This document shows, one piece after another, positions 35,811 through 43,874 of a stretch of DNA of 64,000 nt. How positions within the stretch are numbered: position 1 is the stretch's first letter; each line of letters begins with the position of its first letter. Origin of the DNA: Gordonia jinghuaiqii. GTDB lineage: Bacteria; Actinomycetota; Actinomycetes; Mycobacteriales; Mycobacteriaceae. The translations under genes and the position numbers were made by a program. The notes under the pieces are model-generated. The model was not told the origin of the DNA. It was given only the letters and a program-made list of their open reading frames with translations, and did not search any database. The stretch spans positions 4,650,001-4,714,000 of the forward strand of contig NZ_CP059491.1 of assembly GCF_014041935.1 (NCBI RefSeq), given 5' to 3'.

Positions 35811-36470
35811 GTGGGCACCAACGAAGACGAGAACCCCGGACGGCGGCGACGCAGCACCCGCAATCGGCCCTCCGACGACGATCTGCTCGACGCCGCATGC
35901 GCGGTCATCGCCGAGGTGGGCGCCGAACGCGCGACGATGACCGCGATCGCCGAGCGCGGCGGCACCACACGCGTGACGCTCTACGCCCACTTCGGGTCCC
36001 GCGACGACCTCGTCGGTCGCGTCATGGCCCGGGAACTCGACACCTTCACCTCGTTCATGTTCGCCGTATACGACGAGGGTGAGGACATGCCGTATGGAGC
36101 CCGCGCGCGCTATTCGGTGCGGTGCCTGTTCGACTACGCCCGACGCCATCCGGCCGGCCTGCGCGTACTCATCGGTCACCGGGAGGGCGGCGACAGCGAC
36201 CGTCGCCTCTACGCCGCGCTCGAACCGCGGATCGCCGCACGCCTGCGCGACAACTACGCCGCACACGGCGCGCGAATCGCCGCCAGCGCCGACACCCTCG
36301 CCTCGCTGCTGCTGCGCATGAGCCTCGACGTCGCCCACCGCGCCCTGATCGTCGACGGTGCCGGCGTCGACGAGGCCTGTGACCTCGCGATCACCGCAAC
36401 CCTCGCCGTACTGCGCGACGTGCGGCCAGAACAGCTCCAGGCGCTCGACGCCTCTCTCGAAAAGCGCTGA
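35811..36470 (+). CDS. TetR-family regulator at the end of the ABC operon
   Basis: A 219-residue protein from GTG 35811, with GGGGA 5 nt upstream. After a basic tail (GRRRRSTRNRPSDDD) the HTH spans ~22-68 (ACAVIAEVGAERATMTAIAE, then TTRVTLYAHFGSRDDLV). It follows livF by 83 bp on the same strand. It is the best candidate to act at the palindrome 30535-30550 in the operon's leader; direct evidence is lacking. Confidence 0.82.
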   Translation: MGTNEDENPGRRRRSTRNRPSDDDLLDAACAVIAEVGAERATMTAIAERGGTTRVTLYAHFGSRDDLVGRVMARELDTFTSFMFAVYDEGEDMPYGARARYSVRCLFDYARRHPAGLRVLIGHREGGDSDRRLYAALEPRIAARLRDNYAAHGARIAASADTLASLLLRMSLDVAHRALIVDGAGVDEACDLAITATLAVLRDVRPEQLQALDASLEKR

Positions 36471-36479
36471 TCGGCGGCC

Positions 36480-36501
36480 GGTTTCACGGCCGGCCGAAAC
36501 C
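36480..36501 (+). terminator. Weak hairpin after the TetR gene
   Basis: GGTTTC (36480-36485) pairs with GAAACC (36496-36501) around a GGCCGGCC-containing loop, 10 nt after the TetR stop. It is a plausible end for the five-gene operon, although there is no T-tract. Confidence 0.35.
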
Positions 36502-36640
36502 CGCTCCAAGAACCGGACAAGCCGACCCCAAGTTTCCGCCAAGCTGCCCGCGGGATCGTTGCGAGGCCTCACACGAACAGCAACGCCTCGAGAGCCCCGG
36601 GAACGGGCGCTCACCCGATACCCACGACAGGAACCCCACA

Positions 36641-37267
36641 ATGTCACGCATCACCAGCTCGACCGCTCATCCGTCTGATCCCGACACGGACGACACCATC
36701 CCGGCCATCGGCAATCCCTACTGGCAGCTGGGCCGCCGCGCCGCCGTCGTCGTCGCCTGCATGGGATTCACGGCACTCGCGGCCTGCAGCTTCAGCGTCG
36801 GCACCCAGTCCGTCGAGGAGGCCTCCGACATCGAGGTGGGCGAATGCCTGCAGATCGGCGAGGAGACCGGCGACGGCAAGGTGACGGCCACCAAGGCCAA
36901 GTGCGAGGGCACCGAAGGCCTCACCTTCTACACGGCAGGCAAGGTCAGCACCTCGGCCGAATGCGGCACCCCCAACACGTCGTCGCTCACCTTCGGTGAA
37001 GGCGACCAGAAGCTCTGCCTGACACCCAATTTCGTCGTCGACACCTGCTACCAGATCCCCATCAGCGGCGGCAAACTCGCCGACTACCGGGAGGTCGAGT
37101 GCAACGCGGCTCCGGTCGAGAGCACCATCCTGGCCAAGTCGGTGAGCCGTGGCGACGAGTCGGTCACGTGCACCGAGGACGAGACGAAATGGGCGTTCTC
37201 CCAGCCGAGTTCGATCGGCTACTGCCTGACCGAGGATGTCACGCTCGCCGGCCGGTTCGACGGCTGA
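36641..37267 (+). CDS. LppU/SCO3897-like lipoprotein
   Basis: A 208-residue protein with ~30 cytoplasmic residues, then a hydrophobic helix ending in the lipobox ALAAC (Cys near residue 50). The mature domain has eight further Cys residues and starts VEEASDIEVGECLQIGEE, the VGxCL pattern of actinobacterial LppU-like proteins. Even Cys numbers suggest disulfide bonding outside the membrane. The stop at 37267 directly abuts the 3' end of the convergent MFS gene at 37268, leaving no intergenic base. Confidence 0.62.
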   Translation: MSRITSSTAHPSDPDTDDTIPAIGNPYWQLGRRAAVVVACMGFTALAACSFSVGTQSVEEASDIEVGECLQIGEETGDGKVTATKAKCEGTEGLTFYTAGKVSTSAECGTPNTSSLTFGEGDQKLCLTPNFVVDTCYQIPISGGKLADYREVECNAAPVESTILAKSVSRGDESVTCTEDETKWAFSQPSSIGYCLTEDVTLAGRFDG

Positions 37268-38848
37268 TCACAGGCTGCGTTGCTCCGCATACTCCGCCAT
37301 CACAGCCCGCTCGGCGTCGCGCTTGGGATAACCGAAGAACACCACGGCGGCACCGAACGCCACGATCGCCGCGGCCGCGGCATATGCGGTTCGGTCGCCG
37401 TGCACAAACGCGTCGCGGGCCGCGGCGATGATCTGTTCGGCATCCTGCGGGTAGCGCTCGGCAAGGACTTCCGCACTCGAGAACGACTTGGTCAGCGCAC
37501 TCTCGGTCTGCTCGGTGACCTGCCCGGCCTCCGGTGAATCAGCGATCGTCTCACGCAACTGCGATGCGTATCCCGCTGTGAGGATGGCACCGAGGATGGA
37601 CTGCATGATCGCGCCACCGAGGTCACGCTGCAGATCCGACATGCTCGACGCCATGCCCGCGCGCTGCACCGGCACCGACCCGGTCAACGCGCGTGAGGCG
37701 GGTGTACCCGCCAGACCGACTCCGATGCCGACCAGCACATACATCAGTGCCACAACCCCATACGTCGCGTTCTCGTCCCACGTGAACACGGCGACGAGCA
37801 ACGCGGCGACGATGAACGTGTACCCGGCCAAGAGGGTGAACCTCGAACCCATCCTCTCGACGAGCAGGGCAGACCTCGGGGCCACGACGACCATCGCGAT
37901 CGCCGCCGGCAGACCCGACGTCCCGGCCTGCAACGTCGAATACCCGAGCACGTTCTGCATGTACTGCTGGCCGATGTACATCGCCGCCATGAGCGACCCG
38001 AAGACGATCAGTCCGCCCACGGCCGCGACCCAGAAGGTGCGTCGAGCCGCGATGCGGAGATCGAACAGCGGGACACGTACGCGTAGTTGGCGCATCACGA
38101 ACCCGACGCCGGTGAGGATCGCGATGCCGCCAAGAATGTAGACCTGGAGCCGCTGATCGGAATTGGGTGCGAAATTGATCGCGAGTACCAGCGACCCGAC
38201 CATCAGGATCGACACGACGCCGCCCAGATTGTCGACGACCGCCGCGCTGTCGCCGTCGTCGGCGGGCACCAGCCACCACGCGGCGAGCAACGCGGTCACC
38301 GCGAGCGGCAGCGTCGCAAGGAACACCGAATGCCACGTGAAGAACTCCAGCAGGACCCCGGACATCAGCGGACCGAGTGAGGAGATCGCGGCGCCGAACG
38401 CCGACCAGGCCGCGATCGCGTGGGTGCGCTTGGAGCCCGACCAGAGCGCGGTGATCACCGCGAGGGTCGTCGGGAAGGCCAGCCCGGCCGAGATCCCACC
38501 GAGCAGCCGAGCCCCGAAGAGGACTTCGAAGTTGGGTGCGAACCCGGCAATGACCGATGCCGGGATCGACAGACACATGCCGATGACCAGCAACCGTTTA
38601 CGGCCGTACCGGTCTCCCAGGGCACCGAAGTAGAGGACCGACGCCGCCAGACCCAGCGAGTATCCGACCGCGATCAGGTTCAGCTGGGTGGAACTCGCGT
38701 CGAGGTCCTTGCCGATGTCCGGCAACGCCACGTTCGCGACCGCGAGATTGATGTTGGCGACCCCGGCGACCAAGATCAGCGCGACGAGAATGGCCCGCGC
38801 ACGTTCCGGAGCCTTGCCCTCTTCGACCACGTGCGTCGTCGACGTCAT
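37268..38848 (-). CDS. MFS drug:H+ antiporter, DHA2-like
   Basis: A 526-residue 14-helix transporter, the second of this class in the window. Helix 1 ends INLAVANVALPDIGKDLDAS, motif A is GALGDRYGRKRLL, and the antiporter motif C region is GPLMSGVLLEFFTWHSVF. It probably expels drugs or metabolites. Upstream on the same strand lie a tiny secreted protein gene and an ATP-grasp gene, while the divergent regulator usual for such pumps is missing, so what controls it is unclear. Confidence 0.9.
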   Translation of the reverse strand: MTSTTHVVEEGKAPERARAILVALILVAGVANINLAVANVALPDIGKDLDASSTQLNLIAVGYSLGLAASVLYFGALGDRYGRKRLLVIGMCLSIPASVIAGFAPNFEVLFGARLLGGISAGLAFPTTLAVITALWSGSKRTHAIAAWSAFGAAISSLGPLMSGVLLEFFTWHSVFLATLPLAVTALLAAWWLVPADDGDSAAVVDNLGGVVSILMVGSLVLAINFAPNSDQRLQVYILGGIAILTGVGFVMRQLRVRVPLFDLRIAARRTFWVAAVGGLIVFGSLMAAMYIGQQYMQNVLGYSTLQAGTSGLPAAIAMVVVAPRSALLVERMGSRFTLLAGYTFIVAALLVAVFTWDENATYGVVALMYVLVGIGVGLAGTPASRALTGSVPVQRAGMASSMSDLQRDLGGAIMQSILGAILTAGYASQLRETIADSPEAGQVTEQTESALTKSFSSAEVLAERYPQDAEQIIAAARDAFVHGDRTAYAAAAAIVAFGAAVVFFGYPKRDAERAVMAEYAEQRSL

Positions 38849-38947
38849 CGGTGAAGCGTACGCGCCGGAATACCGGCAGATGCCGGTTCAGGCGCGGGCG
38901 GAACCGGCATCGTCGCGCCGCACAACCCGGCGGGACGAGCGGAGGTC

Positions 38948-39142
38948 TCAGATGCAGATGCTGAACGACACCGGGCCGATCGGTACGCCGAAGCAGATCG
39001 CCAGCGAACCCACCGCCTGCACCGGCTGCACCTGTTGCGGTGCGGCGGACGCAGTCGGCGCGGTGGCCAGTCCCAGCGTGCACGCGGCACCCACCGCGGC
39101 CACGCCGACGGCCAGACGACGCTTCACAATTGAAGTCTTCAT
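38948..39142 (-). CDS. Tiny secreted protein with two cysteines
   Basis: 64 residues. A classic signal peptide (KRRLAVGVAAVGAACTLGLA) has a cleavage site ASA|A near residue 33. The ~31-residue mature peptide has a QQVQPVQAV stretch and a hydrophobic end, SLAICFGVPIGPVSFSICI, whose two Cys could form one disulfide. GGGAG stands 6 nt before the ATG. Small secreted proteins with a similar CF-P-GPVSF-C tail occur in related genera as I recall, with unknown function. It sits between an ATP-grasp gene and an MFS exporter on the same strand. Confidence 0.7.
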   Translation of the reverse strand: MKTSIVKRRLAVGVAAVGAACTLGLATAPTASAAPQQVQPVQAVGSLAICFGVPIGPVSFSICI

Positions 39143-39239
39143 GAGTGGCTCCCCTCGAGCTCAAGTCCCTCCCCGGACTCACCTGCGTGATCGCCAACGC
39201 TCAGATCGCAAGTGAAGGTGAGTGCAGAGCATACGCCGG

Positions 39240-40436
39240 TCAGAGGCTGATGCGCAGCCCGTCCCACTCGTGATCGTGCATGAAACCCTCGGCCAGACCG
39301 ACGCGATACTTCAGACAGCTCCGCAGGATTCCGGCGTAGGCGAACGGCAGCATGAGCGCGGGTTTCTGGTCTCCGCGGCGGGTGACCACGTCCGACGCCC
39401 CGCGGAAGTCCCGTAAGAAGTCGCGAACGGTCCGGTCCTTGCGCGACGACGAACGCCACCCGTAGAGCAACATGCCCAGGCCGATCATCTTGTCGACGCC
39501 GGACCCCGGCGTGATGACCCCGGCGTCGGGGTCGGAGGTCCCCAGGATGGCGCGGTCGACGCCGTCGGCGGGGGTGAACATCATGATCCCGCTCGTGGCC
39601 CGCGGATTGCACTCGATGCAGAACAACTCGGCGCCGGCGCCGGTGCTGTCCCGGTCTTCGATGAAGTCGAAACCGATCTGCCCGGTGAAGTTCACCCGGC
39701 GCACGAAGTCGCTGACCCACTCGAAGATCCGCGGGTGGTCGACGGAACGGAAATTGAGACAGGAACTGCCGTCGATGGCGTAATCGACCGGATAGGTGGC
39801 GTGGGCGTACACGCGTCCCTCATGACAGACCGAATAGGTGCAGTAGTTCTTTCCCGACGCCCATTCCTGGGCGATCCACGGGTTCAGCTCGTCGTGTTCG
39901 AGCCACGTCAGCGGGTCACCCGGGTTCACCTTGTGCACCTTCTGCGAACCCCGCGAGTAGCAGCGTTTCAGCGCGAACGGCTGCTCGAAATCGAGTGCCG
40001 CTGCATCCTCGGGCCCGGTCACGCGTGCGAATTTCCGTGTCGGGATGCCGAGTTCGACGAGCAGTTCCTGGAACTCGTACTTGTTGTGCAGCCGATTCTC
40101 GATGGAGAAGTCGGAGAGGAACAGTCGACATTCGGGCGGGAACGTCTCGGCGAGCATCGCGATGATGTCGGTCTCCTCGTGGACCGGGATGACCATGTCG
40201 ACGTCGTTCTCGGCGACGATGCGCGCCAGTGCGCGGCAGTACGCCAGCGGTTCGAACTTCGGGGGCGGAACACGATGGAAACCGTCCACGGCGTTGGAGA
40301 ACCGGCCGATCCCCACGGGAATGGAGTCGGCGATGCTCACGCGATGGCCGCCCGCGGCCATCAGCCTCGCGAGTTCCAGTGTCAGGAAGGATCTGCCGAA
40401 TGTGATCAGTACATGAGCTCGGCCGGCGCTGTCCAC
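39240..40436 (-). CDS. ATP-grasp-domain ligase-like enzyme
   Basis: About 398 residues from GTG 40436. The N-terminal pre-ATP-grasp fold starts AHVLITFGRSFLTLELARLM. The central and C-terminal regions have ATP-grasp features: FALKRCYSRGSQKVHKV (nucleotide-binding Lys), AQEWASGKNYCTYSV, and the metal-binding ELFCIECNPRATSGI (E and N ligands). ATP-grasp enzymes join carboxylates to amines, thiols or other carboxylates through acyl phosphates. It is divergent from a DMT-like membrane protein gene 216 bp away. The substrate is unknown. Confidence 0.8.
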   Translation of the reverse strand: MDSAGRAHVLITFGRSFLTLELARLMAAGGHRVSIADSIPVGIGRFSNAVDGFHRVPPPKFEPLAYCRALARIVAENDVDMVIPVHEETDIIAMLAETFPPECRLFLSDFSIENRLHNKYEFQELLVELGIPTRKFARVTGPEDAAALDFEQPFALKRCYSRGSQKVHKVNPGDPLTWLEHDELNPWIAQEWASGKNYCTYSVCHEGRVYAHATYPVDYAIDGSSCLNFRSVDHPRIFEWVSDFVRRVNFTGQIGFDFIEDRDSTGAGAELFCIECNPRATSGIMMFTPADGVDRAILGTSDPDAGVITPGSGVDKMIGLGMLLYGWRSSSRKDRTVRDFLRDFRGASDVVTRRGDQKPALMLPFAYAGILRSCLKYRVGLAEGFMHDHEWDGLRISL

Positions 40437-40652
40437 GCGAGCGAGTGTAGTCAGACAACGCCAAGACCGATCACACGACCACGACGCCGACAGCTGTCGG
40501 GTAAAGAGCCGACCGGGCGGGAATATCGCTACCGATCTGTCGGTTCGTCCTGTTAGTTTCTGCACGACCGGTACATGCCGGTGGGATCGGTAGGCAGTCG
40601 GCGGGTTCGGACGCTCTCCCTGGTGGGACCTCCGAGCTGGGTTGGAGGAGGC

Positions 40653-41762
40653 ATGCAGCTGTTCGTGGTCGGCGTCATCGCCGCATGTCTCGCCGCCGTC
40701 GCCTACGGGATGTCGACCGTCCTGCGTGCGCTCGGGGCCCGGCGCGTGGCCGAGGCCGCAGCCGAAGAGGGCGAGGGCATCACCACCGAGACCGGCGCAC
40801 CGACTCTCTCCTCGACGATGTCCACCTTCGTCGATCCGGCCTTCATCCTCGGCACCACGATGGTGGTCTTCGGCTTCGCCGGTGGCGCACTGGCGGCACG
40901 ATTCCTCCCACTGTTCCTCTCGCAGACCATCGTCTCGGCCAACCTCGTCATCACCGCGCTGCTCGGCACGATCATCCTGAACATCGCGCTGCACACCCGA
41001 GAATGGGTCGCCATCTGGCTCGTGGTCATGTCGCTGTGCCTGCTGGGTGTCTCCTCCTCGCACCACACCGGCGGCGGCGAGGAGGTCGGCTTCCACTGGG
41101 GACTGTTCATCGCGACCCTCGCACTGTGCGCGCTCGCCCTGGTGGGTGTCTACAACCTCGGCCCTGCGGGTGCCATCGTCGGTGGCGCGTCGGCGGGCCT
41201 GCTGTTCGGCATCATCGCCATCGCCGTCCGCATCCTCGACGGCGTGCAGCCCTTCGACGCGGTCGCGCTGCTGACCGATCCCGCCGCGTGGACCATCGCG
41301 GTCGCCGGCGCGGTCGGCTTCTATGTGCAGACCGTCGCCCTGCAGCTCGGCGCGGTCAACGGTGTCACGGCGGTGCTGGTGGTCGGTGAAACCGCCGGCC
41401 CCAGCCTGGTGGGTGTGGTGTTCCTGGAGGACACGGCAAAACCGGGTCTCGGCTGGCTGGCGATCCTGGGATTCTTCGGCGCGGTCGTGGGTGCGGTGCT
41501 GGTGGCCTGGTACGGCTCGGTCGACCCCGACCATCTCGGTGAGGCACCGCCGATGAAGGGCGGCTGGCGACGCGGCAGGCAGGAGCCCGACACCGAAACC
41601 CTCACCACGCAACCGACCACGACCCCGGCCCGGACCGACATCATCGAACCGGCATCGGACTCATCGCCACCGCCTGCGCCCGACCCGACCCCGCAACCGT
41701 GGCAGTCCGACGACAACTCCGACGACAACTCCGTCGGCACCCGCGACGCGCGCCGGCCCTGA
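40653..41762 (+). CDS. DMT-superfamily-like membrane transporter
   Basis: A 369-residue protein from ATG 40653, preceded by GGAGGAGG; an upstream in-frame ATG at 40575 lacks an RBS. It has about nine or ten transmembrane helices. Helix 1 is VVGVIAACLAAVAYGMSTVL, an acidic loop lies at ~35-50, and the final pair includes AVLVVGETAGPSLVGVVFL. That pattern resembles EamA/DMT transporters and magnesium-transporter-like NIPA proteins. A ~75-residue hydrophilic C-terminal tail rich in Thr, Pro and Asp is cytoplasmic. The substrate is not evident. Confidence 0.7.
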   Translation: MQLFVVGVIAACLAAVAYGMSTVLRALGARRVAEAAAEEGEGITTETGAPTLSSTMSTFVDPAFILGTTMVVFGFAGGALAARFLPLFLSQTIVSANLVITALLGTIILNIALHTREWVAIWLVVMSLCLLGVSSSHHTGGGEEVGFHWGLFIATLALCALALVGVYNLGPAGAIVGGASAGLLFGIIAIAVRILDGVQPFDAVALLTDPAAWTIAVAGAVGFYVQTVALQLGAVNGVTAVLVVGETAGPSLVGVVFLEDTAKPGLGWLAILGFFGAVVGAVLVAWYGSVDPDHLGEAPPMKGGWRRGRQEPDTETLTTQPTTTPARTDIIEPASDSSPPPAPDPTPQPWQSDDNSDDNSVGTRDARRP

Positions 41763-41825
41763 ACCCGATCGGCGGACAGCGTCGAGGGTGTTGACAGTCG
41801 GGGTCCCGGTCGCGAGGGTGGGTTG

Positions 41826-42692
41826 ATGACACCGACCAGCACGGGCTCCGCTGCCCGGCGCGCCTACGAAACACTCGAGCCCTTCCACATCCTGGCCTAT
41901 TTCAATCCGGGACTGGGTGCGGCGCAGTCGGACACCGGCCTCGATCCATACGCCTTCTACTTCGGCGCGCGCGGGGCCCCCTTGGGGGCGTGCTCGGCCC
42001 CGGTCGTCTCCTCGGCGTTCTACAACTTCAATCCCGAACTGGTCTCCAAGAGCTGGGATGCCGCGGTGAAAGCCGGTCTCGATCGGGTCCACGAGCGCCG
42101 CAACCGGATGCTCGACGACTCGCTGCGCGAGATCCTGGGCGGGTCGGCCGACGACGCCGCCCTTGACGAACTGGCCTCGGGCTACGCCGATCTCGCCGCG
42201 GGGTTACCCCTCGGCGGCCGTCCGCTCGCCGCCGCGTGGGCGGCACTGCCGGCCCCGGACACCGCTCGTCTCCGCTTGTGGCAGGCCGTCGCGGTGCTGC
42301 GGGAGTGGCGCGGCGACAACCACATCGCGGCGCTCGTACTCAACGGGCTCGACGGATTCGACGCCGCTGTCTTCCACGAGGCACAACTCCCCGACCCGAC
42401 GGTCCGGCGCCGCACCATGGGCAAGCGTGTCGTCCTGCTGACCCGCGGCTACTCCGAGCAGGACTGGGAGGACAGCGTCGACCGCCTCGTCGAGGCGGGA
42501 CTCGCCGAGCGCGTCGACGACGGCCACCGGCTCACCGCCCAGGGGGCCGCGGTCTACGACGACATCGAGGCCACCACCGACGCCGCGGGCGAATCGCTGT
42601 GGGCCGGAACCGATGACCTCATCGACCGGACCCGCCCGATCGTGAAGGCCGTCATCGACGCCGGCGTCCTCCCGGGCACGAGGCACAAGTGA
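41826..42692 (+). CDS. SCO6745 family protein
   Basis: 288 residues from ATG 41826, with GAGGGTGGG upstream. The sequence matches the actinobacterial SCO6745 family: RAYETLEPFHILAYFNPGL at the start, FYNFNPELV, LRLWQAVAVLREWRGDNHIA and a winged-helix-like C-terminal part (DSVDRLVEAGLAERVDDGHR). The C-terminal part suggests MarR-like DNA or ligand binding, but no regulated target is apparent. It overlaps the next gene by 4 nt. Confidence 0.8.
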   Translation: MTPTSTGSAARRAYETLEPFHILAYFNPGLGAAQSDTGLDPYAFYFGARGAPLGACSAPVVSSAFYNFNPELVSKSWDAAVKAGLDRVHERRNRMLDDSLREILGGSADDAALDELASGYADLAAGLPLGGRPLAAAWAALPAPDTARLRLWQAVAVLREWRGDNHIAALVLNGLDGFDAAVFHEAQLPDPTVRRRTMGKRVVLLTRGYSEQDWEDSVDRLVEAGLAERVDDGHRLTAQGAAVYDDIEATTDAAGESLWAGTDDLIDRTRPIVKAVIDAGVLPGTRHK

Positions 42693-43162
42693 GCACGGCC
42701 GACGATCTCCGCGCGATCGAGAACCTCAAGTACCGCTACCTCCGGGCACTCGACACCAAGGACTGGGCCGCCTTCGCCGAGACCCTGACCGAGGACGTCA
42801 CCGGCAACTACGGTGAGGGACTGTCGTTCTCCGACCGCGACGAACTGGTCGGGTACATGCGGACCAACGTGGGCCCCGCGGTCATCACCGAGCACCGGGT
42901 GGCCCACCCCGAGATCGAGATCCACCCGAACCCGGACGGTGCGGACACCGCACGCGGACGCTGGTATCTGCAGGACCGCGTGATCGTCGCCGAGTTCTCG
43001 TTCATGCTCATCGGCGCCGCCTTCTACGACGACACCTACCGCCGCACCGCAGATGGCTGGCGTATCAGCGCCACTGGCTACGACCGCACCTACGAGGCGA
43101 CGATCGGGCTCGCGGATCTGCCGAGTTTCGCGCTCAAGGTCGGGCCCGCGGTGAACCTCTGA
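42689..43162 (+). CDS. SnoaL/NTF2-like domain protein
   Basis: A 157-residue cone-shaped NTF2-like fold: IENLKYRYLRALDTKDWAAF, then LTEDVTGNYGEG, HRVAHPEIEIHPN and RTADGWRISATGYDRTYE. Members include ketosteroid-isomerase-like and ring-hydroxylating-dioxygenase-beta-like proteins. The GTG start overlaps the SCO6745 stop, so the two are coupled. It could be an isomerase or dehydratase; nothing narrows the substrate. Confidence 0.82.
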   Translation: MSTADDLRAIENLKYRYLRALDTKDWAAFAETLTEDVTGNYGEGLSFSDRDELVGYMRTNVGPAVITEHRVAHPEIEIHPNPDGADTARGRWYLQDRVIVAEFSFMLIGAAFYDDTYRRTADGWRISATGYDRTYEATIGLADLPSFALKVGPAVNL

Positions 43163-43174
43163 CGGCGGTGCCCG

Positions 43175-43861
43175 ATGGCCCCACGCATCTTCGCCGACCG
43201 GCTCGACGCCGGGCGTCGCCTGGGGGCGCGGGTGGCCGCCGTGCTGCGCTCCCGGTCGCCGGCACCGGGGACGGGCCCGACACCGCTCGTCCTGGGTCTG
43301 GCCCGCGGTGGTGTCCCCGTCGCCCGGGAGGTTGCCGACGCGATCGCCGACGCATCCGGCGCCTGCGATCTGGATGTGCTGGTGGTCCGCAAGATCGGGG
43401 CGCCCGGGCACGAGGAGTTCGCGATGGGAGCACTGACCGCCGACCACCTCGTGGTCAACGACGACATCCCACGCCGTCTCGGCGTCTCGGCCGCCGAGTT
43501 CGACTCGGCGGCCGACCGCCAGCGGCGCATCCTGCACGACAGGGAACGGCTCTATCGCGGTGACCGGCCGCGGCTCGACGTCCGCGGCCGGCCGGTCGTG
43601 CTGGTCGACGACGGACTTGCCACGGGTTCCACGATGGCTGTGGCGATCGACTCGGTGCGGGAGGCAGGAGGGGCGGCGGTGATCGTCGCGGTGCCAACAG
43701 CACCCTCGGATTCGATTGCGCCCCTGCGTGATCGAGGTGTCAGCGAGGTGGTCGTCCTCAGCACACCGGAGCCGTTCCACGCCGTCGGTCTCTCCTATGA
43801 GGACTTCACACAGGTCGACGACGCCGCCGTCATCGCAGCGCTGGACCAGTCACGGGAGTAG
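43175..43861 (+). CDS. Phosphoribosyltransferase-domain protein
   Basis: A 228-residue type I PRTase fold. The PRPP-binding motif is VVLVDDGLATGSTM (about residues 140-153), preceded by VVRKIGAPGHEEFAMGA (about 71-87), a hallmark of the erythromycin-esterase-associated/actinobacterial PRTase-like family. A purine base substrate is not indicated by the hood region, so it may not be a salvage enzyme. It starts 12 bp after the NTF2-like gene, as the third gene of a small operon. Confidence 0.82.
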   Translation: MAPRIFADRLDAGRRLGARVAAVLRSRSPAPGTGPTPLVLGLARGGVPVAREVADAIADASGACDLDVLVVRKIGAPGHEEFAMGALTADHLVVNDDIPRRLGVSAAEFDSAADRQRRILHDRERLYRGDRPRLDVRGRPVVLVDDGLATGSTMAVAIDSVREAGGAAVIVAVPTAPSDSIAPLRDRGVSEVVVLSTPEPFHAVGLSYEDFTQVDDAAVIAALDQSRE

Positions 43862-43874
43862 CGGCCCGGCACCC

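Noticed and set aside
38948..39142. Graspetide-type precursor modified by the neighbouring ATP-grasp enzyme
   Set aside because: The peptide has a standard Sec signal and its mature part has few acceptor Lys/Ser/Thr and no Asp/Glu, so macrocyclisation by an ATP-grasp ligase is unlikely; only the looser cluster idea is kept as a finding.
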